A stretch of DNA of 64,000 nt from Morganella morganii (GCF_019243775.1 NZ_CP069157.1:992001-1056000); one strand, 5' to 3'. Shown: positions 22,438 through 32,442, counted from the first letter of the stretch. Made by a program: numbers and translations. The notes: generated by a model not told the origin, from the letters alone.

Positions 22438-22947
22438 TTAAATCTTTGGCGGCAATTTGGCAGGCGTTATTTCTGGTGCCATCTCTTTATCGGGATTGTG
22501 GCGACCGGTTTTGGCCTGCCTGCGGTACTGAACAGTGGTGATGTTACCACAGCCGGTACCGGGACAACACAAAACCGCCAGAGTCAGGCATTATCCGCCT
22601 TTGACAGCCTGTTCCTGCAAAGCAGCCAGCCGGCGAGAACCTCACAGAACGTTAATTACTGGCAGCAGCATGCTGTCCGTAATGTTATCCGCCAGATTTC
22701 CTTTGCATTTTCCTGTCCGGAAGATGCCTCAAAAGATAATACCCCGGCAGAAGACCGGCATGATGCCTCCGCACAAAATATGCTGGCGGCACTGTATGCC
22801 ATTCTGACCGACTCCCCGGCTCTGCCTGTTTATCATCCGGCAGTTCTGCCGCAGCGTATTGCTGTAGTTAACCCGTCTCCGTCTTTTTCGGTTCAGTGGA
22901 TTGCCCGCACCGGCGGCATCCGTGCCGGTCCCGTACAATCAGCGTAG
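22435..22947 (+). CDS. secM: Secretion monitor SecM (translation-arrest peptide), ATT start
   Basis: Exported regulatory peptide whose ribosome stalls near its end unless it is pulled by SecA. Stalling exposes the secA ribosome-binding site. The start at ATT 22435 gives 170 residues. The N-region LNLWRQFGRRYFW and h-region CHLFIGIVATGFGLPAV form the long signal peptide as in E. coli. A GTG at 22498 would remove most of it. The arrest motif WIxxxxGIRAGP is present (WIARTGGIRAGP), with arrest Pro at 22930-22932. The upstream Phe is 4 residues before Trp rather than 5. The gene precedes secA by 70 nt. Confidence 0.85.
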   Translation: MLNLWRQFGRRYFWCHLFIGIVATGFGLPAVLNSGDVTTAGTGTTQNRQSQALSAFDSLFLQSSQPARTSQNVNYWQQHAVRNVIRQISFAFSCPEDASKDNTPAEDRHDASAQNMLAALYAILTDSPALPVYHPAVLPQRIAVVNPSPSFSVQWIARTGGIRAGPVQSA

Positions 22948-23017
22948 TTCCTCAAAAAAATTATTAACACATTGATTATTAACAAGGCCTGATTGTGCCT
23001 GAACAGAGACGTTTATT

Positions 23018-25729
23018 ATGCTGGTAAAATTACTGACCAAAATCTTCGGCAGCCGGAATGACCGTACTTTACGCCGCCTGCGCAAATCCGTGGAAGCTAT
23101 CAACCGGATGGAACCTGAGTTCGAAAAACTCAGTGATGATGAATTAAAAGCCAAAACACAGGAATTCCGTGATCGCCTGGCCAAAGGTGAATCCGAGCAG
23201 GATATCTTACCGGAAGCGTTCGCCACGGTACGTGAAGCCAGTAAACGTGTATTTGGTATGCGTCACTTTGATGTCCAGCTGATCGGCGGCATGGTGCTGA
23301 ACGAACGCTGCATCGCTGAGATGCGTACAGGTGAAGGTAAAACGCTGACCGCAACACTGCCTGCTTACCTCAACGCCCTGTCCGGCAAAGGGGTTCACGT
23401 GGTGACAGTGAACGACTACCTCGCCCAGCGTGACGCCGAAAACAACCGTCCGCTGTTTGAATTCCTCGGTATGACCGTCGGTATCAACCTGCCGGGCATG
23501 CCTGCACCGGCCAAACGCGAAGCGTACGCTGCGGATATCACTTACGGTACCAACAACGAATACGGTTTTGACTATCTGCGTGACAACATGGCGTTCAGCC
23601 CGGAAGAGCGTGTACAGCGCAAACTGCACTACGCGCTGGTGGATGAGGTTGACTCCATCTTAATCGATGAAGCCCGTACCCCGCTGATTATCTCCGGTCC
23701 GGCAGAAGACAGCTCTGAGCTGTACATGAAAGTGGATAAACTGATCCCGCGTCTGGTCCGCCAGGAAAAAGAAGATTCCGACACTTTCAAAGGTGAAGGT
23801 CACTTCTCTGTGGATGAGAAAACCCGCCAGGTCACACTGACCGAGCGTGGTCTGGTGCTGGTGGAAGAGCTGCTGTCTGAAGCGGGTCTGATGAATGAAG
23901 GTGAATCCCTGTACTCACCATCCAATATCATGCTGATGCACCACGTTATGGCGGGTCTGCGTGCGCACTCCCTGTTTGTCCGTGATGTCGACTATATTGT
24001 CAGCGAAGGTGAGGTTATCATCGTCGATGAGCACACCGGCCGTACCATGCAGGGCCGCCGCTGGTCTGATGGTCTGCATCAGGCAGTGGAAGCCAAAGAA
24101 GGTGTGGAAATCCAGAATGAAAACCAGACACTGGCTTCCATCACTTTCCAGAACTACTTCCGTTTATACACCAAACTGGCCGGGATGACCGGTACAGCGG
24201 ATACGGAAGCGTTTGAATTCAGTTCAATTTATAAACTCGATACCATTGTTATCCCGACTAACCGTCCGATGATCCGTAAAGATTTACCGGATCTGGTTTA
24301 TATGACAGAAGCTGATAAATTCAATGCCATCATTGAAGATATCCGCGAGCGTACCGCAGCCGGACAACCGGTCCTGGTGGGTACTATCTCTATCGAGAAA
24401 TCAGAGCTTATCTCCAACGCACTGAAAAAAGCCAAAATTGAACACAGCGTGCTGAACGCCAAATTCCACGCCATGGAAGCGGATATCGTTGAACAGGCGG
24501 GTCGTTCCGGTCACGTGACTATCGCCACCAACATGGCGGGTCGTGGTACGGATATCGTGCTGGGCGGCAGCTTACAGGCGGATCTGGCGGCGCTGGACGA
24601 GCCGACAGAAGAGAATATCGCTGCGGCGAAAGCTGCATGGCAGGAGCGTCACGATGCCGTTCTGGCGGCAGGCGGTCTGCATATCATCGGTACTGAGCGT
24701 CATGAATCCCGCCGTATCGATAACCAGTTACGCGGTCGTTCAGGTCGTCAGGGTGATGCCGGTTCTTCCCGCTTCTACCTGTCTATGGAAGATGCGCTGA
24801 TGCGTATTTTCGCCTCTGACCGTGTTACCGGCATGATGCGCAAACTGGGTATGAAAGAAGGTGAGGCGATTGAGCATCCGTGGGTAACCAAAGCGATTGC
24901 CAACGCACAGCGTAAAGTGGAAAGCCGTAACTTTGATATCCGTAAACAGCTGCTGGAATACGATGATGTGGCAAACGACCAGCGCCGTGCTATCTATACC
25001 CAGCGTAATGATCTGCTGGATAACGGGGATATCAGCGAAACTATCGACAGCATCCGTGGTGACGTATTCACAACAGTTATCGATGCACACATTCCGCCGC
25101 AGTCTCTGGAAGAAATGTGGGATATCCAGGGGCTGGAGAAACGTCTGGAACAGGATTTCGACTTACATCTGCCAATCAAAGAGTGGCTGGATAAAGAGCC
25201 TGAACTGCACGAAGAAACCCTGCGTGAGCGCATCCTTGACAAAGCGGTAGAAGTTTACAAAGCCAAAGAAGAGATTGTCGGCGCTGAAATGATGCGTCAC
25301 TTCGAGAAAGGCGTGATGCTGCAAACCCTGGATACCCTGTGGAAAGAACACCTGGCAGCAATGGATTACCTGCGTCAGGGGATCCATCTGCGCGGTTATG
25401 CACAGAAAGATCCGAAGCAGGAATACAAGCGTGAATCTTTCTCCATGTTTGCTAACATGCTGGAAGGTCTGAAATATGAAGTAGTCAGCACCATTTCCAA
25501 AGTTCAGGTCCGCATGCCGGAAGAAGTGGAAGCACTGGAGCAGCGTCGTCGTGAGGAAGCTGAACGTCTGGCACAGCGTCAGCAGCTCAGTCATGAAAAT
25601 GACAATGCTGCGCTGATGACCAAAACTGAAGCGGAAATGGCATCGGGTGTCCGCAAAGTCGGCCGTAACGATCCATGCCCTTGCGGTTCCGGTAAGAAAT
25701 ACAAGCAGTGCCACGGTGCACTGAAATAA
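23018..25729 (+). CDS. secA: Preprotein translocase ATPase SecA
   Basis: Motor ATPase driving proteins through SecYEG and partner of SecB. It has 903 residues (901 in E. coli). In order: Walker [12 protein letters not shown] (near 102-112), [26 protein letters not shown] (DEAD-like, near 209), the preprotein-crosslinking domain, NBD2 with [14 protein letters not shown] (near 505) and [21 protein letters not shown] split around 570. The C-terminal zinc site is [14 protein letters not shown]. It is translationally coupled to secM, and a terminator follows. Confidence 0.98.
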   Translation: MLVKLLTKIFGSRNDRTLRRLRKSVEAINRMEPEFEKLSDDELKAKTQEFRDRLAKGESEQDILPEAFATVREASKRVFGMRHFDVQLIGGMVLNERCIAEMRTGEGKTLTATLPAYLNALSGKGVHVVTVNDYLAQRDAENNRPLFEFLGMTVGINLPGMPAPAKREAYAADITYGTNNEYGFDYLRDNMAFSPEERVQRKLHYALVDEVDSILIDEARTPLIISGPAEDSSELYMKVDKLIPRLVRQEKEDSDTFKGEGHFSVDEKTRQVTLTERGLVLVEELLSEAGLMNEGESLYSPSNIMLMHHVMAGLRAHSLFVRDVDYIVSEGEVIIVDEHTGRTMQGRRWSDGLHQAVEAKEGVEIQNENQTLASITFQNYFRLYTKLAGMTGTADTEAFEFSSIYKLDTIVIPTNRPMIRKDLPDLVYMTEADKFNAIIEDIRERTAAGQPVLVGTISIEKSELISNALKKAKIEHSVLNAKFHAMEADIVEQAGRSGHVTIATNMAGRGTDIVLGGSLQADLAALDEPTEENIAAAKAAWQERHDAVLAAGGLHIIGTERHESRRIDNQLRGRSGRQGDAGSSRFYLSMEDALMRIFASDRVTGMMRKLGMKEGEAIEHPWVTKAIANAQRKVESRNFDIRKQLLEYDDVANDQRRAIYTQRNDLLDNGDISETIDSIRGDVFTTVIDAHIPPQSLEEMWDIQGLEKRLEQDFDLHLPIKEWLDKEPELHEETLRERILDKAVEVYKAKEEIVGAEMMRHFEKGVMLQTLDTLWKEHLAAMDYLRQGIHLRGYAQKDPKQEYKRESFSMFANMLEGLKYEVVSTISKVQVRMPEEVEALEQRRREEAERLAQRQQLSHENDNAALMTKTEAEMASGVRKVGRNDPCPCGSGKKYKQCHGALK

Positions 25730-25763
25730 TCAGTCCTGACAGACGATTAGCATAATAAAGTAA

Positions 25764-25785
25764 AAAGGCGGGGGAACCCGCCTTT
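25764..25785 (+). terminator. Terminator after secA
   Basis: AAAGGCGGG (25764-25772) pairs with CCCGCCTTT (25777-25785) around a GGAA loop, followed by a pyrimidine stretch. It lies 34 nt after the secA stop and 25 nt before mutT. mutT may be read by readthrough or from its own promoter. Confidence 0.75.
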
Positions 25786-25810
25786 CTTCTGTAAATAAAA
25801 CGGACAGAAC

Positions 25811-26206
25811 ATGATGGAAAAAAAACACTTACGTATTGCCGCCGGCGTTATCCGTAATGCAGAAGGTGAGATATTTATTGCTCAGCGTCCGCTGAAATCT
25901 CATATGGGCGGTTACTGGGAGTTTCCCGGCGGTAAGCTGGAAGCCGGAGAGTCACCGGAGCAGGCGCTGGTGCGGGAGCTGGAAGAAGAGCTGGGTATTG
26001 TTGCGGTTCCCGGTGAACTGTTGCAGACGGCAGAACATGAATTTCCGGATCGCCTGATCACCATTTATTTCTTCCTGGTGGAAGAGTGGCAGAATGCGCC
26101 ATATGGCCGCGAAGGTCAGCCATCCCGCTGGGTAAAACAAACAGCACTGATTGCTGAGGAGTTCCCGCCGGTTAACCGGGGAATTGTGGCATTGCTGACA
26201 GAATAA
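25811..26206 (+). CDS. mutT: 8-oxo-dGTP diphosphatase MutT
   Basis: Nudix hydrolase that removes oxidised guanine nucleotides and prevents A:T to C:G transversions. It has 131 residues (129 in E. coli). The Nudix box is complete: GGKLEAGESPEQ then ALVRELEEELGI, residues about 38-61. Two adjacent ATG codons (25811 and 25814) could both serve, and the ribosome-binding site is weak. Its place after secA is as in E. coli. Confidence 0.95.
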   Translation: MMEKKHLRIAAGVIRNAEGEIFIAQRPLKSHMGGYWEFPGGKLEAGESPEQALVRELEEELGIVAVPGELLQTAEHEFPDRLITIYFFLVEEWQNAPYGREGQPSRWVKQTALIAEEFPPVNRGIVALLTE

Positions 26207-26256
26207 GATTCAGAGGTACGGCGGCGGCTGTTTTAATTCAGCCGCTGCCGGATTAA

Positions 26257-26463
26257 TCAGTACGGTGAACTGTCTTCCGGTTCACTCCAGGCTTCACTGT
26301 CAGAAAGGTCACTCTGACTGGCAATCCGTTTTTCTTCCGCAGCCCACTCCCCGAGATCAATCAACTGACAACGTTTACTGCAAAACGGGCGGTACGGACT
26401 TTCCGGTCCCCAGACAACTTCTTTTTTGCAATTCGGGCAGTTAACGATAATAGCTTCTGACAT
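26257..26463 (-). CDS. yacG: DNA gyrase inhibitor YacG (zinc protein)
   Basis: Small zinc-finger protein known in E. coli to bind GyrB and inhibit gyrase. It has 68 residues from the ATG at 26463 ([10 protein letters not shown]), with GGGAGG 6 nt upstream. An in-frame start further upstream (26496) adds 11 residues with no family counterpart. Zinc ligands are CPNC and FCSKRC, followed by [15 protein letters not shown]. It is downstream of zapD and coaE in one - strand run. Confidence 0.95.
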   Translation of the reverse strand: MSEAIIVNCPNCKKEVVWGPESPYRPFCSKRCQLIDLGEWAAEEKRIASQSDLSDSEAWSEPEDSSPY

Positions 26464-26476
26464 AACATCCTCCCTG

Positions 26477-27229
26477 TCAGCAACAGGCAATTTCAAACGG
26501 TAAAGTAGCCGGTATTATACCGTGTTCGCTGTCGGTATGCAGGAAGCGTATGGCAAAACGTGTTTTATGGCCGGAGACCTGCGGGTAAATCAGGAAATCA
26601 ACCGGCAGACGCAGACGCAGTAAATCCGCTCCTTCCGCATTATCCTGATAAAAACCGTTATGGCTTTCAGCCGCAACAAATGGTGCGGACTGACGCAGCA
26701 GGGTCAGCAGGCTGCCGAGTGCATTTTGCAGCGGCTGCAAACCTTCAATCCAGGCGGCCTGTGTGGTATCACGGACACTCTGCGGCAGATTCAGCCACAG
26801 ATGAAGGTAGGGCAGATCAAACCCGCAGCATCCGCCCGGGATACTCAGCCGCTGACGGACAATACCGATTATTTTATCTTCTTTCAGGTGCTGGGCGATG
26901 CGGGGCGCTTTGCTCAGTTCAGCGGCTTTTTGTTTCAGTTCGTCAGAAAACCCCCGGATCAGTGCCTGGTCAGCATTGGGGGCTTCTGCCCACATGGCCA
27001 GTTTTTTTTGCTGCTTTTCCAGCTCTTTTAAAATTTCCGAACGGACTTCACCGCGATCAATCACTTCAATAAATTCCGCGACGGCCCGGAAGAATGCCAG
27101 GCTGGACGGCAGAGAGTCCAGCGGGGAGAGCGTACTCATTTGCTGAAGTGATGTTTCAATGCGCAGCCATGAACGGGTTCGTTCGTTTAAAGGGTGTTCA
27201 AAAATAACAGACTGACGGATTTCGCTCAT
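26477..27229 (-). CDS. zapD: Z-ring associated protein ZapD
   Basis: Cytosolic cross-linker of FtsZ filaments that binds the FtsZ C-terminal peptide. It has 250 residues (247 in E. coli YacF/ZapD). It is helix-rich in the N-terminal half ([15 protein letters not shown]) with a C-terminal beta domain, including [16 protein letters not shown] and [17 protein letters not shown]. Its start overlaps the coaE stop by 4 nt, so the two are coupled. Confidence 0.95.
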   Translation of the reverse strand: MSEIRQSVIFEHPLNERTRSWLRIETSLQQMSTLSPLDSLPSSLAFFRAVAEFIEVIDRGEVRSEILKELEKQQKKLAMWAEAPNADQALIRGFSDELKQKAAELSKAPRIAQHLKEDKIIGIVRQRLSIPGGCCGFDLPYLHLWLNLPQSVRDTTQAAWIEGLQPLQNALGSLLTLLRQSAPFVAAESHNGFYQDNAEGADLLRLRLPVDFLIYPQVSGHKTRFAIRFLHTDSEHGIIPATLPFEIACC

Positions 27230-27843
27230 GGGTGTTCCTGTTTTGGCTGACGGGCCAATGCTGTATAAAGTTCGTGCAGTGCAAGGACGCGGGGCATCAG
27301 CGGCTCATCGTTATCATGATTTGTCAGGATATCATCGGCAACGGCCAGACGTTGTTCACGGGATGCCTGCGCCCGCAGAATATTTTCGGCATGCTCAGCG
27401 GAAACGCCGTCACGGCGCATTGTCCGGGCGACTTGTTCGTGCGGATGAACATCCACAACCAGCACGCGATCCGCAAGGGAAGCAAGGTTATTTTCAACCA
27501 GAAGAGGAACCACCCAAAGGGCATAAGGGGCAGTGATATTGTTCAGCTGGCGCCGGGTTTCCTGATGGATAAGCGGATGCAGTAACTGATTGAGCCAGGT
27601 TTTTTCCGCGGGGTCTGCAAAGATCTCCCGGCGCAGTGCTGCTCTGTCCAGTGTGCCGTCTGCAGCCAGAATCCGGGTACCGAAGTGATCGGCAATAGCC
27701 TGTAATGCGGGCGTTCCCGGTTCAACCACCTGACGGGCAATAATATCCGCATCTGTCACAGGGACCCCGAGACGGGCAAACATATCCGCAACGGTACTTT
27801 TTCCGCTGCCGATACCTCCGGTTAACGCAACAATATAAGCCAT
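27226..27843 (-). CDS. coaE: Dephospho-CoA kinase
   Basis: Last step of coenzyme A synthesis: phosphorylates the 3'-hydroxyl of dephospho-CoA. It has 205 residues. The P-loop is [14 protein letters not shown] at residues 7-20, followed by [10 protein letters not shown] and VVPLLVEN. It heads the coaE-zapD-yacG run on the - strand. guaC, which neighbours hofC in E. coli, is not here. Confidence 0.96.
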   Translation of the reverse strand: MAYIVALTGGIGSGKSTVADMFARLGVPVTDADIIARQVVEPGTPALQAIADHFGTRILAADGTLDRAALRREIFADPAEKTWLNQLLHPLIHQETRRQLNNITAPYALWVVPLLVENNLASLADRVLVVDVHPHEQVARTMRRDGVSAEHAENILRAQASREQRLAVADDILTNHDNDEPLMPRVLALHELYTALARQPKQEHP

Positions 27844-27985
27844 TGTATTTCTGTCCTGATTGAAACAACGGGTAAATTGTACCTGATGAAATTAATTTCG
27901 CCTATGGCAAATAAGCGATGAATACAGAGATATTTCACAGGTTTGAATTTTTTTAATCTGTTTCTTTAAATTATGAATAGTTTTA

Positions 27986-29185
27986 TCAGACTAAAACTTC
28001 ACCGAGCCGGAATAAAGGTAAATACATTGCAATTAATAAAACAGCAACAAGAATTGCCAGCAGGATAAACAGTACCGGCTGGAGTATTTTAAAAAATGTC
28101 TGAATTTGGTTTAAGGCGAGAGATTTAAACCAGTCTGCGGTATAGAGAAAAAAGTGTCCGAATTGCCCGGTGGCTTCACCGGTGGCAATCAGCTCATGGC
28201 ACAGAGATGGGAATAACCCGGATTGTTTAATTGATTCACTGAATGTTTTCCCGTGAAGCAAGTCCTCCCGTATCACAGTTAATGCCTCTTTATATAACGG
28301 ATGTGTTGTTGTCATAATAAGTGTATTAATACCCGAAATAAGTGTAATGCCTGATTGTTGTGTTATTGCCAGTATCCGGAAAATATGAGAGACACAGCTG
28401 AAGATAATAATGTTTCCGATAAACGGAATACGCAGAATACAGGTTGATTCTGTTTTTTTTATATCCGGATGTCTTCGCCGAAATACATGATAAATAAATA
28501 TAATTGCAGTCATTATACCCATTGCCGGGATTGTGTAACCGGTAATAACACCAGAAACCCGGATCAGCCATTGCGTCAGAGCCGGAAGTTCCGCACCGAA
28601 TGAGGTATATATTTTTGCAAATTCAGGAATAACAAACAGAAACATTAATGTGATCATCAAAAAGCAGACAACTAACAATGCAACGGGATAGCGGATTGAT
28701 TTAATTAATGCAGCCCGGTGATCCCGGTTACTCTGAATATGCTGTGCAATCGTGTGAAGGCACTCCGGCAATTTTCCTGTCTCCTCCCCGACAGTGGCCA
28801 TCTGACAATAAAAGGAATCAAATAAACCGGGGTACTGCATTATTCCCTGAGTAAATGTTTTTCCCTGCTGAAGTTGTCTGATAAGAGCACGGACTACTTC
28901 TTTCCAGAGCGGGTGACTGCATTCACCTGCCAGTAGTGTGAGCGCTTTCAGTAACGGTAATCCCGACGTCAGTAATGTTGCCAGCTGCCGGGTAAAGTGC
29001 AGCAGATACTGTTTTTCTTTTTGTGAGCAGACCAGCCGTTTGCGGCAAAACAGTGATACAGGTGTGATGCTCTGCGAAATCAGCTGACTGACAGCATTAT
29101 TCTCTGAAGGTGAGATAAGCGTTCCGGTCACCACCTTGTCAGCGGGTGTCAGACCGGACCAGTCATACAGCCGGTAAATTTGCAT
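27986..29185 (-). CDS. hofC: Type IV pilus assembly platform protein HofC (GspF/PilC family)
   Basis: Inner-membrane platform of a type IV pilus-like system. It has 399 residues with two repeated T2SSF domains (HFTRQLATLLTSGLPLLKAL near 63, and a second near 265, SHIFRILAITQQSGITLISG). Each is followed by membrane helices (about 165-190, 215-240 and 370-392). GEETGKLPE and GEATGQFG are the repeated GE-TG motifs. The 3' two-thirds is visibly more AT-rich than neighbouring genes. It is encoded after hofB with a 27-nt gap. Confidence 0.9.
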   Translation of the reverse strand: MQIYRLYDWSGLTPADKVVTGTLISPSENNAVSQLISQSITPVSLFCRKRLVCSQKEKQYLLHFTRQLATLLTSGLPLLKALTLLAGECSHPLWKEVVRALIRQLQQGKTFTQGIMQYPGLFDSFYCQMATVGEETGKLPECLHTIAQHIQSNRDHRAALIKSIRYPVALLVVCFLMITLMFLFVIPEFAKIYTSFGAELPALTQWLIRVSGVITGYTIPAMGIMTAIIFIYHVFRRRHPDIKKTESTCILRIPFIGNIIIFSCVSHIFRILAITQQSGITLISGINTLIMTTTHPLYKEALTVIREDLLHGKTFSESIKQSGLFPSLCHELIATGEATGQFGHFFLYTADWFKSLALNQIQTFFKILQPVLFILLAILVAVLLIAMYLPLFRLGEVLV

Positions 29186-29212
29186 GGCATCACTCCTGTT
29201 GGTCAGCGGATG

Positions 29213-30736
29213 TTAAATATCCTGCATATGGTAAATCTCATTGAGTGTGGTTACCCCTGATTCCGCCAGCGCGATACCGGCATCAAACAGTGAACCGGGT
29301 AATTCACCGGCAGAAGAAGACATTGTGTGTTGCGGAGTGAGAAATGCAAAGCAGGCGGTACGCCCGTAATAGCCTGAAAAGCAGTGATCACAACCGTTTG
29401 CCTGCCACGGGGTGAGTTGATGTGTTTTTCCGCTGCTCAGTATCACGGTTTCTGTTTTCTGTTTCTGCGTTTTACAGCGCGGACACAACAGGCGGACCAG
29501 ACGCTGTGCAATGATCAGTTTGATGCAGGTTTTCATGAAATATTCATCAATACCCAGTTGCCTCAGTCGTGAATATGTATCCTCCGCAGAGTTTGTATGC
29601 AGAGTGGACAGCACCAGGTGACCGGTATGAGCTGCTTTGATTGCCATCTCGGCGGTGGGTTTATCCCGGATTTCCCCCACCATAATGACATCCGGATCCT
29701 GACGCAGCAGGGCCCGCAGGATGGCGGCGAAGCCCAGCTCAATTTTGGGGTTTATCTGCGTCTGGGTGATCCCCCGCAGCGGGATTTCCACCGGATCCTC
29801 AACACTGCAGATATTCCGGTTATTCTGATTCAGGTACTGCAGGCAGCCGTAGAGTGTGGCAGTTTTTCCGCTGCCGGTGGGACCGGTGAGCAAAATAATA
29901 CCGGTGGCACTGCCCAGACCTGTATGCAGCGTTTCCAGTTGCCGGGCCGTCAGCCCGGATTTTTCCAGCGCCAGATTCTGCGTGGTGCTCAGCAGGCGCA
30001 GTACGACTTTTTCACCATAAATTGTCGGCAGTGTGGCAACACGGACAGCATAGCGGGTGTTATTTTCCAGCCACTCAAACTGCCCGTCCTGGGGTAACCG
30101 TTTTTCGGCAATATCGAGGCCGGAAATGATTTTGATGCGGATAATTATCTCACTACTGATTTCCGGTGGCGGTGAATTCAGCGTATGCAGTTGCCCGTCG
30201 ATTCTGGCACGGATCCGGTAACCCTGTTGTGCCGGTTCAATGTGAATATCGGAGGCCCGTTTGGCAATGGCTCCGGCAATCAGCTGGTTAACAAACCGGA
30301 CAGCGGCGGATTGCTGTTCTGCCGGCCAGGTATCTGTCTCCGGCGCCCGGCGGGGATCCTGCGCCGGAGGCGGGGCAGGCGGCGGCAGTGGTGAACCGGT
30401 ACCTGTACAGTTATTGCCGGTATCCGCAGAGACCGGCGTGTTTGTCTCCGGGGTTACGCCGGGGAAAAGGACCGGCTCCGGCAGCGGGGTATTGCGGCGG
30501 CAGTAGGCCAGTTTTTCACTGTGCCACAATTCAATGTCCACCCGCTTACCGGCCAGAAACCGGATAGCAGACACAATATCTCTGCGCGGCTGCTGTGCGG
30601 CAGCAACTCTGACGGCATCGGGGTTATAGTCAATCAGCATCAGTTCATTGCGCTCACAAAGTGCATGAACTTCAGCCAGTAAGAGTTGTTCTTCCCCGCC
30701 GGTACGGGTGACAGGGGCGGGTGCAGCTGTTTGCAT
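29213..30736 (-). CDS. hofB: Type IV pilus assembly ATPase HofB (GspE/PilB family)
   Basis: Cytosolic hexameric ATPase powering pilin assembly. It has 507 residues. The N-terminal MshEN-like part is followed by a proline-rich linker (PLPPPAPPPAQDP, about residues 117-130). The ATPase core has Walker A GPTGSGKTATLYG, the Asp-box and Walker B VIMVGEIRD, and the His box AAHTGHLVLSTLHTN. A tetracysteine zinc motif (CPRC ... CDHC) follows, as in PilB/GspE. It sits between the pilin gene and hofC. Confidence 0.92.
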   Translation of the reverse strand: MQTAAPAPVTRTGGEEQLLLAEVHALCERNELMLIDYNPDAVRVAAAQQPRRDIVSAIRFLAGKRVDIELWHSEKLAYCRRNTPLPEPVLFPGVTPETNTPVSADTGNNCTGTGSPLPPPAPPPAQDPRRAPETDTWPAEQQSAAVRFVNQLIAGAIAKRASDIHIEPAQQGYRIRARIDGQLHTLNSPPPEISSEIIIRIKIISGLDIAEKRLPQDGQFEWLENNTRYAVRVATLPTIYGEKVVLRLLSTTQNLALEKSGLTARQLETLHTGLGSATGIILLTGPTGSGKTATLYGCLQYLNQNNRNICSVEDPVEIPLRGITQTQINPKIELGFAAILRALLRQDPDVIMVGEIRDKPTAEMAIKAAHTGHLVLSTLHTNSAEDTYSRLRQLGIDEYFMKTCIKLIIAQRLVRLLCPRCKTQKQKTETVILSSGKTHQLTPWQANGCDHCFSGYYGRTACFAFLTPQHTMSSSAGELPGSLFDAGIALAESGVTTLNEIYHMQDI

Positions 30737-30761
30737 AATGAATTCCTTTTCATGTCAGTAG

Positions 30762-31181
30762 TTACTTGATGACGTCAAGACAGATTTTTTTCAGTGCGTC
30801 TTCTTCGCTGTTACAGTCGGTTGTCCAGACCGTGATACCGTTAAGCGGATTTCTTACCGGGGTAGTGCTGACCGTCAGCGCAGCCAGTGAACTGTTTCCC
30901 TGTACCGTCACAACACCGTTTTCCGCTTTGACGGATTTGATGTAGCGCCCCGGAGTATCAGCCGGAATGGTGCCCGACCCGCTGTTGCATCCTGCAAAAG
31001 AGGGATTATCAAAACTGCACAGTTCCACGCTGGTTTTAAACGCGGTAACCGTGCGCAGCACGTCAATCAGTGCTGCCTTCCGGATATAGTTCTGATAGCC
31101 GGGAACCGCGATGGCACTGAGAACGGCCACAATGGCAACCACCACCATCACCTCGATTAATGTGAATCCGCGCTGGTTCAT
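30762..31181 (-). CDS. ppdD: Major type IV pilin PpdD-like prepilin
   Basis: A 139-residue prepilin. A short basic leader MNQRG is cleaved before F6 by prepilin peptidase, and Glu at mature position 5 lies in FTLIEVMVVVAIVAVLSAIA. The hydrophobic helix is followed by a globular domain with Cys pairs (near 54/65 and 122/133). A ribosome-binding site GGAG precedes the ATG. It is the first gene of ppdD-hofB-hofC. No prepilin peptidase, secretin or retraction ATPase is in the window, so function in pili or DNA uptake is unproven. Confidence 0.93.
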   Translation of the reverse strand: MNQRGFTLIEVMVVVAIVAVLSAIAVPGYQNYIRKAALIDVLRTVTAFKTSVELCSFDNPSFAGCNSGSGTIPADTPGRYIKSVKAENGVVTVQGNSSLAALTVSTTPVRNPLNGITVWTTDCNSEEDALKKICLDVIK

Positions 31182-31463
31182 ACAGATGCTCCTTTTTGTG
31201 TCTGTGAAAGAGGTACTTATTTAGCGTGATGCACTTTATTCAATGACGGGTCGGCAAAAAAGAGAGGTCTCCGGATTTCTCGGTACAGATGGAAAACTGC
31301 GGTGTAACATTTGAGAAATGCAGATTTTTTTTTCGGTCTGACACGCAAAAATCTGTCGTGAAAAATCAGTACTCCCCGGAAAGGGGGGAAGACACGTATA
31401 CTGTGCGGCACAAAATGATATTTATTATGTGATTGAATAACGGTTTTTTGCTCAGGAGAACGA
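31182..31463. other. Divergent ppdD/ampD intergenic region; nadC absent
   Basis: About 280 nt carrying the divergent promoters of ppdD and ampD. In E. coli the nadC gene lies at this place, but no remnant of it is readable here. A G/C-rich short palindrome (TCCCCggaaaGGGGgga, 31373-31389) is present. The only open frame (31217-31411, - strand) has no family features. Confidence 0.6.
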
Positions 31464-32024
31464 ATGGATATTCAGGATGGTTGGCTGACCACAGCGCGCC
31501 GGGTGATTTCACCGCATCACGATACCCGGCCGGAACAGGTGACTCCCCGTTTACTGGTGATCCACAATATCAGTCTGCCGCCGGGACAGTTCGGTGGTCC
31601 GTATATTGACCAGCTTTTTCAGGGCACGCTGGACCCGGATGCACATCCGTTTTTTGCTGAAATACAGGCGCTGCGGGTTTCCGCACATTGCCTGATCCGC
31701 CGGACCGGGGAAATTGTGCAGTATGTGCCTTTTGATGCACGGGCCTGGCATGCGGGGGTTTCCTGTTATCAGGGTACAGAAAAGTGTAATGATTTTTCCG
31801 TCGGTATTGAGCTGGAAGGCACGGATACCCGACCTTTTACGGATGAACAGTACCGCGCACTGACTGCGGTGACACAGGTGCTTCTGGCACACTATCCGCA
31901 AATAAAAGGGCATATCACCGGACACAGTGATATTGCGCCGGGGCGCAAAACGGATCCCGGTCCCTGTTTCGACTGGAACCGATACAGGAATTCACTGAAT
32001 CCGGCAGACGTTCCGGCTGAATAA
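31464..32024 (+). CDS. ampD: 1,6-anhydro-N-acetylmuramyl-L-alanine amidase AmpD
   Basis: Cytosolic zinc amidase that recycles anhydromuropeptides and so prevents AmpR-mediated induction of AmpC beta-lactamase. It has 186 residues. Zinc ligands H34 (LVIHNISLP), H154 (TGHSDIAPG) and D164 (KTDPGP) are present, as are catalytic K162 and Glu of VGIELEGTD near 116, matching the Citrobacter enzyme numbering. The gene looks intact. ampE, which follows ampD in E. coli, is missing, and pdhR comes next. Confidence 0.96.
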   Translation: MDIQDGWLTTARRVISPHHDTRPEQVTPRLLVIHNISLPPGQFGGPYIDQLFQGTLDPDAHPFFAEIQALRVSAHCLIRRTGEIVQYVPFDARAWHAGVSCYQGTEKCNDFSVGIELEGTDTRPFTDEQYRALTAVTQVLLAHYPQIKGHITGHSDIAPGRKTDPGPCFDWNRYRNSLNPADVPAE

Positions 32025-32442
32025 TCAGTAAAATTTCGCAGATATGACTGACGTGAAATTTTCCTGTTTACCGGTTCCCTGCTAGAATTAGCATTCCGGT
32101 AACCTGTTACTGATTAAATGCGTCTGGTGAGTATCGTTACAGCGGAAACAATCTGGCCGGGCTCTGTGAAGCGGAAAATCATCAATAAGATGCGGTGAAA
32201 ATGCACAAAAAGTGATTATTTATCCGTCGATCTGGTCACTGTAACGGTTCAGTTTGCGTATTTATCTGAATTTTAAACGTTAAATTCTGTAACATTCACG
32301 ATGCAGCATTTAAACGTATCAGTTATCAATTTATGCTAAAATTTAAAAAAAAATTGTTAAAACTTGCTGGTTTTTATGATTTAGCTCAAGGTCTTTATAG
32401 ACAGTTGGTGAATACTTTGTTACTTTAAGACCCTGTAAAAGA
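32025..32442. other. Intergenic region between ampD and the pdhR operator
   Basis: About 420 nt without a credible gene, increasingly AT-rich toward pdhR. TGCTA-gaat-TAGCA (32080-32093) is a small palindrome nested in TACCGG...CCGGTA. It has no T run, so it is a doubtful ampD terminator. Promoter elements for pdhR must lie in 32330-32440, but I could not assign them with confidence. Confidence 0.5.

Noticed and set aside
31217-31411. 64-codon open frame on the - strand between ppdD and ampD
   Set aside because: No ribosome-binding site, no recognisable motif, and it covers the probable ampD promoter region.
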